Shown: piece after piece, positions 44,042 to 55,200 of the stretch
How positions within the stretch are numbered: position 1 is the first letter of the stretch
Layout of the letters: each line of letters begins with the position of its first letter
Assembly: GCA_036785325.1 (NCBI GenBank)
Contig: JAXIVH010000001.1
Coordinates: forward strand, 9,134,573 to 9,198,572
Direction: 5' to 3'
Source: Urophycis tenuis
Lineage: Eukaryota; Chordata; Actinopteri; Gadiformes; Phycidae
Length of the DNA: 64,000 nucleotides
Notes under the pieces: generated by a model
Told to the model about the DNA's origin: nothing
Database searches by the model: none
Seen by the model: only the letters and a program-made list of their open reading frames with translations
Made by a program: the position numbers and the translations under genes

Positions 44042-47000
44042 TTACTGTTTTGTTCGGAAGTACAGCTTCTTGGTGAGCATGGAGGCGAAACAGGGCACCT
44101 GCTTCTTTCCGATGGCGTTGCGGTCGGACGCCTGGCCCACGCTCCGCAGGGACACCTTCCTGTTCACCAGGGTCAGCAGCTCCGTGAACTCCAGGGAGCC
44201 TCCGAACGCCTTCAGGGCCTCGCACAGGTCCTGGACGTACCAGGAGCCGTTGATGGTCTCCCTGTGGGAGTAGTACCCTGCACGCACATGCACACACACA
44301 CGCACACACACACAATCCTATTTCTTTGCATGATCGTGATAGTCGATCACTAAGTTGTGATCATAGGTGTTTATGTAAAACACAAGGGTTAAAGGTTTTA
44401 TGTTTTATCTTAAAAGGACATAAGAAGTAAGTTGGTATTGTGTAGGGATTAAAAAAGAAAAACGTATCAAAATTCAAAATTCTTTACTTCCTGTGTACCA
44501 CACGACATACCACACTACACTAACTACTGCACACCACACCACTGTCGCCGTGCTGCGCCACACTAAACCACAGAGGAAGTGGGCTGACCTTCAGCCACAG
44601 AGTAGCACATGAGGAAGTCCGCGCCTGCCGGCAGCGTGTGGACCACGCCGGCGTCCACCACCACCTCGTTCACCACCACCTCGTTCACCTTGGCCTCGCT
44701 GTCCACCACGTCCATGGGGGTCACGGGCAGGTCATGCCGGTCCCCGCGGCAGGCCTGGCGGTGGACGGAGAGCGGGCTCGGTCAGACCGGCGAATAGCAT
44801 TGCATGTCAGTTCAAATGAGCTGGGTGGGATGGGCCACCGTTATGGGTCACAGTTAGTCATTGGGCTCATAAAATCCTGGGATTGTGAAAGTGAAACAAA
44901 ACATTCAAATGTTGATCATTGATCATGGTATCAAAGCAAAACCGAAACCGTTAACAGTGTTATCAAAGTTCAAATTGTAGTCTACGTGGACAGTTTGGCT
45001 TATTATTAATATACTGTATCGGTCAGGACTCAAAGGTACAGTCTGCCGGTGGCAACTACTGTCCTGAGTAATTTCCAATCGTCTCCTAGCAACACACACG
45101 GGCAGAGTCATGACTAACAGCTACCATGACATGAGGCCAATTTAGTTCAGTTCAGTTGAGCTTTGTTGTGGCAGTTAATAAGTGGCCCTCTTTGTGTGTG
45201 TGCTTGTGGAAATTACATTGGTTTTGTATTATTTGCAAAGTAGCACATAATCTTTAATAACACTCTTTCAACCCTGGAACTCAAACCAATTTCTGATGCC
45301 CCCCAAAAATGTTATTGAAATAATAGCCTTGGAATGACCACTTAGTAAAAACAGTAGTAAAAAACATGCAGTAGTAAAAACAGTATTAGTGAATCGTATA
45401 TACAGTAGTATCTACAGTATTAGTGAGTAGTATATACAGACTTATTGAGTAGTGTATACAGTAGTATATACAGTCGTAGTATACCTGGAGTATAAAGATC
45501 TTGGGCTTCCCGACAAGGCTTCGGCACTTGTCTCCTTTGAACAAGGCGGTGACTTCTTGGATGCTGATCTTTCCATCGTACGCATACACCTGGTCATTCT
45601 CGCCGTGACTCAGGAAGACACAGATGAAGCAGTCCGCGTCCACGTGGTTAGCCTCCGCCGCTAGTGGAAGAGCACAAGTGCTTCAAGTTAAAAGGGGAGG
45701 GAACGTAATAAAGGTTTTAATCACGTTACATCTCGTCACATTTATTCACATTGTGTCACTTCATTCTAATGAAATAGCCGCAAGTAACGGCTAAATAGAA
45801 AAACCTAACCTTAAATGAAAGTACAGAACCACCATTAGATGAGTCGACTACCCACACAGAAGTAGCAAACATTTTCAGGGAGGGATTTTCAAACAATCAG
45901 GAAGCGTCTTACCTTCACTGATCTTCGCCAGAACCTCCTCCTTTCTCAAATCGTCATAGGCTCGGACCTCAAAGTTCAACATTTCAAATCTACAGTGAGG
46001 ATTTCACACACACAGCTGTTAACAACCATCACATAGACATCATCAACTTTACCCTGAAAAGAGACCAAACCGGTTTAGACAGGTTTTACCTATGGCCCTT
46101 TGTGTTTGACTGATATTCTATCTTCTGATAACATCCTCCCAACCATTATACGCCTGCCTATTGCCTTCTTAACCTTCCCTGGAAGAAGGAATCCAGAGAA
46201 GGATGTCTTTTTTGTCTTTTTCCCTTTAGAAGGCTTTGTGTTAAAAGTTGCCGCACAAGTCCTTTGAGACTATAACCGCGATGAACTATAAATAAAGACT
46301 TCAATCCCAGCGAGGGTTGAGGCTGGTGGTTGTACCTTCTCTCCAGGTTCGCGCGGTCAGCGTTGGTGCCGTGCCGAGAGTTCATACAGAGCTGCCAGTA
46401 AAAGTTCTCCTGGTTGAAGATGAGTACCAGGCCACGGCGCTTGTGGTCCATCTTGTACTCCTCTGCAGGGTCCAAAGAGATGCCACTTTAGATAGAAACC
46501 ATAAGGCAACACACACACACACACACAGTTTTAGCAGAAAAAAACAACTGTTTGAAAACTGTACAACCACGAAGGAATCCCACAGGAACTACTGGTGCCA
46601 AGCAAATAAGGATATATAAATATACATCTTACCGTCCAAAACAGGCATCCACTTCTGTAAGATTGCCTAAACGATGTATGAAAGACACGAGGCATGAATT
46701 AACCCACTTGAATATGTACGGCACAGCATCCGATAGAAATGGTCAGAAATGCACGAGAGATCAGGCCAGATTGACCTTTTGGGTGACCAATTGTTTAAAA
46801 ACAGGTGTGCTGGACTGCTCAACTCCACTGAGGGGTCAAGCAGCCATTGTTGCCTACAAACACAGCCCTGGCAACCGTCAATAGCCCAGTGACAAGCAGA
46901 GAAAGATGGAACATGTGGTTACAAAAAACCCCGAGGAACAAGCCACGCCAGAGCAGAATCAACTTCTCCCTCCAATACATCTGAGTTAGGATACTATGAC

Positions 47001-47588
47001 ATAGCAGGAGAGGCACAGAAACCTATTGGTGTCGTGTATGGTTGCTTAAAGTGGACATTCTCCAAGAGGAGTTAGGCCTGCTTTTTTTTTGGTTTACTAG
47101 AGGGGGTTTTTTACGTTATATATACACTAAATACGCTATAAGTGTGCCTATCAGTACCTGTCAAAGACAAACAAGAAAGCACTTTATTCTGCCACAATAT
47201 GCATACGAATTGTCCTATAGGAACAACGTCACTCACCTGCTGGGCCAGGTGTGTTTTTACTGTCTGTAGCCACCACACCTGTCAATACGGAAGAACACCC
47301 AAGTTACTTCTTCGTATAAGCGAAACTCGTGTCAACGACCAGTAGATAATTTGAATGGTTTCTTCAGTATGGACTTAGAAGAATCACCTTGCCTCTAAGG
47401 TATAGACATAATATGCAAGGCGAAATGAAATACAACTCAACTGGCGATATGGTCTAATAATGTAATCTGTGTCGGCACTTTATCACTGGGACAAGTACGA
47501 CACACGAACTGTGGGAGAGTATGTTTGAAACATTGTTTAGTCAAATGTAAACGTTACCTCCAGAGCCAGCCTTTTCCGCGTTAGACAT
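44042..47588 (-). CDS. casp6: Caspase-6, 7 exons, complete
   Basis: Exons (minus): 47558-47588, 46633-46666, 46336-46485, 45913-45989, 45485-45660, 44589-44754 and 44042-44277; 870 nt, 289 aa, all GT-AG, phases consistent. Caspase-6 is an executioner cysteine protease of apoptosis and axon degeneration. Landmarks: short prodomain with NLTEVDACFG (human TETD processing site), DPAEEYKMDHKRRG, LIFNQENFYW, SRHGTNADRANL (S1 arginine region), catalytic His116 in FLSHGE, catalytic Cys158 in QACRGD across the exon 5/6 junction, HTLPAGADFLMCYSVAEG, SHRETINGSWYVQDLC and KKQVPCFASMLTKKLYF. The intersubunit linker has VVVDAG where human has TEVDAA, plus an internal NEVVV duplication. A complete paralog follows upstream in the same orientation. 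Confidence 0.95.
45364..45484. repeat. Minisatellite in casp6 intron 5
   Basis: Variable units around AGTAGTATATACAGTATTAG just downstream of exon 5. The same units flank exon 5 of the paralog at 58205-58414 and appear again at 51660-51745. Confidence 0.85.
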
Positions 47589-48953
47589 GTTAGTAGACAA
47601 GTTACTAGCCCAAACTGAGAAAGAGTTGTACATAAACTTGCTTTGTCCAGAAAACACAAACTCCGGTTAGTCCCACCCACCTCTAATGTCTAATTGGTTA
47701 GGTCGTAATACCGGGAGACTCAACTGGTGCTCACTCCTGTCTGTTAAAACCATGGTCAAACCTCCATAATTGCGACGACTTCCGCATTTGAGTCGACCTG
47801 TTGCAATATATTATATTTAAACTGGAGCATTTATTCTGGAGCATCCATTTCGGTTGTCCAATATATGTATTTGTAAAAGTTTGTATATTCAACATTTAAA
47901 ATGTATTTATTGTCCTTAGGATATTGTCTAACATGTCCAACATAAACAAAATGTGTATTTTGTTTAATATAAGTTACATAAGATATAAGTAAACAACAGT
48001 GCACAGTTGTCAAAGTCAAACATTGAATTGAATTGAAATATTTTCAAAATACAAATACATAATGCAGTTTTTACCGTCCATTCCAATAAAGCCAACCTCA
48101 AACCTCTATTGCAGGTAGGCATACATGAAATCAAAGAATCTCACTAGAAAACATATATGAACTTGCACTAGCTCTGCCCTGTCACATTCATGTGTATATG
48201 TGCTACATGACCCCAAAAGACTCTTCTATAAAATATTCCTAGTAACTCAGGGTTTCATTGGGTCATACTTTAATAAAGACGTATGAAGTGTATTTCAATA
48301 TATTATGGAGAACTGTCTTGAAACATAATCTGAATAAATGATCCCCTATCACCCTTAGTCACTATGTAATTTCTGTTTATGTAATTATATAATGTGTTGA
48401 TTCTAAACTTTTAATTGATCTCTCTCCCCCCTCCCCCCCCCCCCCCAATTAATCAACAGCAACCGAAACACAAACTCACAGCTTGATCCATCATGTTTTA
48501 TTTCATAGAAGCGGTTGAGGAATGATACATTTTTCAGTAGGTAGATGGTGGCTAGTAGATGGTAAACAAGTTCCCTGAGTTGTTTTAGAAACCATTGAGA
48601 AGCACCGTTGCATCAGTATTAAAACACAAAGCACTTTACTGCCAAAACACCGCACTATAAAAAATATGCATCACAATATGTCTGGACGCTGTGACCAGGT
48701 AAACTGACCTGAACCTTAAGTAAATTAAAACATTGAAATCAAAGATGAATTACCCTTCATGATTGTCAAACCCACAAGATTGTATTACTTCCATATGATT
48801 GGTACATTGTCAATGTAACCAACACTTTATTTCAAAATGATGTGAATGATTCAGCCCTTATGATTAGACCTACTTCACCCATGACTGAAAGCTGCGCTGT
48901 AAAGTCCCTGGATTATATTATTACACAGCGATTTGAGATTATCAATCTGATAT
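47589..48953. other. Interval between casp6 and its paralog
   Basis: Should hold the casp6 promoter (left part, minus strand) and the 3' UTR of the paralog (right part). AT-rich, with a C run near 48428-48446. No repeat or gene recognised. Confidence 0.5.
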
Positions 48954-49168
48954 CTACTGTTTTGGTCCAAAGTATAGCTTCTTGGTGAGCATGGAAACAA
49001 AGCAGGGCATCTGCTTCTTCCCATCGAGTGACCGTGTGGACACCTTACTGTTCACCAGGGTCAGCAACTCTGTGAACTCAAAGGAACCGCTGCATTTCTC
49101 CAGAGTCTTGCACAGGTCCTGGACGTACCAGGTTCCCAAATTGATGTCCCTGAAGGAAACATACCCTG

Positions 49169-49200
<32 letters not shown>

Positions 49201-52200
49201 AGATATGTCAACCAACATGTCTGTTGTCTTTGCCTGACCTCTCAGCCTCCTCCCCCACAACACCCCTACCCGAAGCCTCTGGTCTGCAGACGCTACCAAG
49301 CTCGCGATCATCAGCAAACCTCCCTCCCTTCACACCCTCACATGTCGCAAGTCCCCTAGTTAACTACCTGCCTGCATCTCAAAGTTCCTTTTATAGGATT
49401 CTACCCTGTGTGTTTTCTGTGAAGCCACTTTGAGTACCTACAGAAGTGCTATACAAGTTGAAAAAAAAAAAAAGAATTTACTCATTTACTCATTTGATTG
49501 CATTATTATTACACTAAAATGTTACATTTAAACATGTTTAAACATGTTATCATGTTTAAATGTTTAAAAATCATTAGACATCCAATAATGCTAGAATGCT
49601 TAAGCGGTCTCACCTTCGGCCACAGAGTAGCACATGAGGAAGTCAGCACCAGCAGGCAGTGTTTGGACCACACTATCCTCCTCCACCACCTGGTTGTCCT
49701 CCTCCTCTTCATCACTGCTATCGGCACACATTCCAGTCACTGGAAGGTCACACTCTTCGCCACGGCAGGCCTGGACAGAGGTGGTTTACAGGGTCAGCCA
49801 GTGGGGCAGGGTAAGGTCACATATTTCATGATTGCGCTGCAATTCACAAGGTCCTGATTCGACTCAATCTCGATTCGATATGGATTCGATTAGGGTTATT
49901 TCAGTTATATACCCATACGAATTGGTTGCATATGAAAGGGATTTTCTAATGCTGTGAACTTTAAAGTTCAAAGTTCAAAGTTGCTTTATTGTCAATTCCT
50001 TCACATGTCAAGACATACAAAGGAATCGAGAGGACGTTTCTCACCCTCCTGCGGTGATAAAGATAAAGTGCACAGGCACAACAGGCAGGAGAAGACCTTC
50101 CTAATACTAAAAGTAAATATTTCTACAGATAAGACAAAAAAATTAAACGACAATAAAATAAATGTGCAATATGCAATGTGCAATGTCGGAATCTACTATT
50201 ATATGAGGTAGGAATAGCAGCATAAGTAAGCATGAGTACCTGTGAAAGTTAGTGCAAAAAGTATTGAGTATTGACAGTGCAAAAAGAACAGTAAGGACAG
50301 TAAGGAATTTACTGGTAATACTAATAAAATAAAAGTGCAATAGTGCAACAGACAGATGACAGATTGTCCAGAGTCCGGAGGGCGGGGGGAGTGAGGGGAG
50401 AGAATTTAACTTCCTGACAGCTTCATGTATGAAGCTTTTGGTGATTCTCATGGTGCGACCGCGGAGAATCCTATGCTTTCTGCCGGAAGGCAGGAGGCTG
50501 AACAGACTGTGTGGGGGGTGGCTGGTGTCGCTCACAATCCAGGTTGCTTCACGGGTGAGGCAGGTGGTGTATGGGTTCACTATGCGTTGCAGTGTTTTCC
50601 TGCTGTGTTCGGTGCAGCTACCGCCCCACACAGTGATGCAGCTGGACAGGATGCTTTCAATGGTGCCTCGGTAGAATGTTTTCAGCATGGGTATGGGAGC
50701 CTTCCCTCGCTTAAGCTTGCGGAGGAAGGAGAGGTGCCGCTGGGCTTTCTTCGCCAGTGATGCAGTGTTGGTGGTCCAGGAGAGGTCCTCACTGACGTGC
50801 ACCCCCAGGAATTTGGTGCTGCTCACTCTCTCCCCAGCAGCACCATCGATGGTTAGCGGTGAGTGTTCAGTGTGGCCTCTCCGGAAGTCAACCACAATCT
50901 TCTTGGTTTTGCTGACATTCAGCAGGAGTGTCTGCACCACTTGGTCAAAAGGTCGACCTCCTCCCTGTAGTGGGTCTCGTTGTTCTTGGTGATGAGACCC
51001 ACTAGAGTCGTATCGTCCACAAACTTCACCATGTGATTGGAGCTGTAGGTTGGTGTGCAGTGGCCAGTCAGCAGGGTGAAGAGCAGGGGACTGAGCACAC
51101 AGACTTTGGGGGCCCCTGTGCTGAGTGTGATGCTGCTCGAGGTGTTGCTGCCGACTCGTACTGCCTGTGGCCTCTCACTGAGGATGTCCAGTATACAGTA
51201 TCCCCAGCTGGTCCAGTTTACAGATGAGTTGTTGTGGGATTGTGGTATTGAAAGCTGAACTAAAGTCTATGAAAAGCATTCTCACATATGAGTCAGCTTT
51301 TTCCAGGTGGGTGAGAGCTGGGTGGAGAGATTGCGTCCTCTGTGGAACATTTGGCACGGTATGCAAACTGAAAGGGGTTCTGGGTGGGGGGGAGGATGGA
51401 CCTGATGTAAGACATGACTAGCCGTTCAAAGCACTTCAGGATGATGGGGGTCAATGCAACAGGGCGATAGTCATTGAAGCAGGATGGAGCAGGTTTCTTT
51501 GGCACAGGTATGATGATGGAGGTCTTGAAATGTGTTAACAGTGAATCCTCTAACTTGTTTATCATAAATAATAAGGCCCAAATAAATCAAATATTTCCTC
51601 ACAACCAAGTTGGTCTGGGGAGGAAAGGCGAGGGAAACTTATATTGCTGTAAAAGCAGTAGTGTAAAAAGTACTTGAAAGTGTTACTTTAGAAAAAGTAG
51701 TATACACAGTATTATTGAGTAGTATATACAGTATGAGTGAGCAGTATAAGTCACAGACTGCTTTCTAACTTAGTCATCTAAGCTCCCAGTACTTTTCCAC
51801 CTGCCCCTTCTCCTCCTCACCTGTCTGCCAGTCACTCAGCTGCCTCAAAGCAGCAATCAAGTAATTGATAAATCTACCATCATTCCCCCGGTGCCAGATT
51901 GTATTCGCTCTTCATTCAAGTCTCTCCAGCATTATTATGCATGGCATGACGTCTTACGTCATGACAGGCATACTGTTATCGCACTCCAATTTTATTCTTG
52001 CCACCAAAACCAAAATTTAATACAGCTCTTCCAACTGGATCATATCGGTCATACGAGACGTCATTGCAAACGTCTCGTTACGTGTAGGTCGGCTATGTAT
52101 TTATATATCTGTCTTTATAGTTTTCAAGCTATAGGCGTTTTAAAGTCAAGAAACTCTCCATTGAAATAACATTGAGCCTATTGACCCCATTGTTACCATG

Positions 52201-55200
52201 ACTCCGCTAATCAACTTTCCAGCTGTGTGAACCCGGTCTAGGCTATCGTCTGTTGGATTCATTGATTCGCTCGTCAAACTGGCATTTCATACAAATTACA
52301 AGCAAGGTAAGTTTTCCATTTGTCGGTATTGGTTGAGCTACTTGACTTTGTCGTCAAATGTTCGTTAATGTTGTCTTTGTATGAGAGTGCAAATCAAACT
52401 TACTAATTAGCGAAGTATTGACATATCATTGGTGTTAGCAGCTGGTTCAACTAGCAGCTAACACTATCAGAAGTGCTTAATAGTCGCTAGTTCTACTGAA
52501 TGGTTGCCCGTATTTTTGGCCAACGTACTGTCTACCTTGGCCAACCATACATTTTTATTGTGTAAAACTGTTGATATTTCCTAATGCAAGTTTTATTTTG
52601 TTGTTGAAGTACGACTGGTACTACTACTACTAACTCAACTCAACTCAACTTCACTTTATTGTCGTTGCACAAGAAACACAGTCACACAGAGTGGTTTTTG
52701 GCAGCGAAATGTCGTTGCTATGGTTTCCGGCAGACACAGAGAATGAGCAGGTGTATTATGTATAAATAGATCTATAAGAAAAAAAAAATACAGAAATATA
52801 AATATAAAACTATGATCAATGTAAATATATAGAGTGCAAATGAACTGGATATAAGTTAGATACAGTACAGACAGTACTATATACAGACAGTACTAGAAAA
52901 AGTGTCAGTGTAGGTATGGGAATAGAAATGTGGAACATTTTAGCAGCAGGGTGGAGATTTCACACATTGATAGGGAGTATTGCACTGATTGATAGGGAGT
53001 ATTGCACTGAAAGTATTGAAAATATTTAACTGAAATTGGTGGGGGGGTTATTTGGCATTGAGCAGTCTGATGGCTAGGGGGAAGAAACTTTTGCTGAGTC
53101 TGGCTGTTCTGCAGCGAATGCTGCGGAACCTTCTGCCAGACGCCAGCCGGGAGAACAGTCCTTGGTGGGGGTGGGTGTTGTCGGAGAGGATCCTGTGGGC
53201 TCTGGACAAGCAGCGGCTGTCTGCTATGTCTCGGATGGGGGGGAGAGGGGTCCCGATGATCTTCTCCGCTGTCCTCACCACTCTCTGCAAAGGCTTCCAG
53301 TCAGAGGCTCTGCAGCTCCCAGACCAGACGGAGATGCAGCTGGTCAGCAGGCTCGATGGTCCCTCTGTAGAAGGTGGTGAGGATGGGAGGGGGGAGGGAG
53401 GCTCTCCTCAGTCGCCGCAGGAAGTGCAGGCGCTGCTGTGCCTTCTTCGCCAGGGAGGAGGTGTGGAGTGACCAGCTGAGGTTGTCAGAGACGTGCACCC
53501 CCAGGAACTTGGTGCTTCTCACAACTTCCACAGCTGTGCCGTTGATGAGGAGGGACGTGTCGCTGGGTCTGGATCTCCTCAAGTCCACGATGATCTCTTT
53601 TGTTTTATCAACGTTCAGGACCAGGTTGTTCACCTTGCACCAGTCCACCAAGTGTCGCACCTCCTTCCTGTAAGCCAGTTCGTTATTGTCCTGAATGAGG
53701 CCCACAACGGTTGTGTCGTCCACGTACTTCAGGATGTGGTTGCTGTTATACCTTGGACGACAGTCGTGGGTCATCAGGGTGAAAAGCAGGGGGCTCAGAA
53801 CGCAGCCCTGGGGGGAGCCGGTGTTCAGGGAGATGATACTGGAGATGTTGTTCCCCACTCGGACAGACTGGGTTCTGTCGGTAAGAAAGTCCAGCAACCA
53901 GTTACACAGGGGGGTATTGAGTCCCAGGGGCTCCAATTTGCATACCAAGTCCTGGGGGATGATCGTATTGAATGCTGAGCTGAAATCCAGGAACAGCATC
54001 CGTACGTGGGTGTTCTTCTCCTCCAGGTGCTCCAGGCTCAGATGGAGAGCAGAGGAGATGGCATCCTCAGTGGAGCGGTTGGGCCGGTATGCAAACTGGG
54101 CCGGGTCGAATGATGGGGGGAGTAAGGAGATGATGTGGTCCTTGACAATCCTCTCGAAGCACTTCATGATGGTGGATGTGAGTGCAACGGGGCGAAAGTC
54201 ATTAAGGCATGTGATGGCAGATGTCTTGGGCACTGGAATTATTGTGGCTGACTTGAAGCATGGGGGGACGACGGCCTGGTTCAGTGAAATGTTAAAGATG
54301 TCTGTGAGCACGTGGGCCAGCTGGCCTGCACATTCCTTGATCAGCCGTCCTGGAATATTGTCAGGGCCTGCAGCTTTCCGTGCGTTGACCTTCCTCAGTG
54401 CTCTCCGCAGGCACATCAGTGGTTTCGAGCCTGAGTGTCTGTTCATCAGGATGGGGGGTGGCTTTTCTTGCAGGGTTATTGTTCATGTTGTCAGTATTGT
54501 TGTCAGTATTGTTCAGTTCACTACTACTACTACTACTACTACTAATACTAATAATAATGGTCAATAAAAAATAACCATTTTGGAAATTATGTATGGCAAT
54601 AGGCTGTGATAATGAGACAATTATTAATTATGTAGTATTTGCTTAAATACAGCTTATACATTCTTGAATACATGTGGTACATTCTATTCCAAAAGTATAC
54701 CCTATAGAGCCATTCTGAATAAACTGTGGCTTCACTGTGCCCAAGCCTGTCACTGTGCATGGGTAATGTCATGTGTGACCTTAAGAGGCCTTGAACAACT
54801 GTACAATAAACATTGCAGTCTTAAACGAGATACATTCTCACAACTCTATTCTGTGCAAACTCAATTTACCCACATAACTTAACTCACCCACACTCAACTA
54901 TCAATCATTGCATATTCACTCAGTTGAATTTAATTGGAATATTATTAGCAGATACTTTATCCATAAATTATGACTCAAGTGTGGGATTACATTTTCTAGT
55001 TTACACTGCAGCCCTTTTACATTGTCATGCCATGGTAATTCCATAATCCATGGAATTGCGTTTTCTAGTTACAGTGCATGCAAAGCAGTGCACTGTTCTG
55101 TTATCCGAAAACTTTTTATTACAGTACATGCAAAGCAATGTACTGTTCTGTTATCCGAAAACTTTTTATTACTTTTTATTACTTTTTATTACTGTTCTGT

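Noticed and set aside
53493..54567. Plus-strand frames of 161 and 290 aa
   Set aside because: Antisense of the L2 reverse transcriptase on the minus strand.
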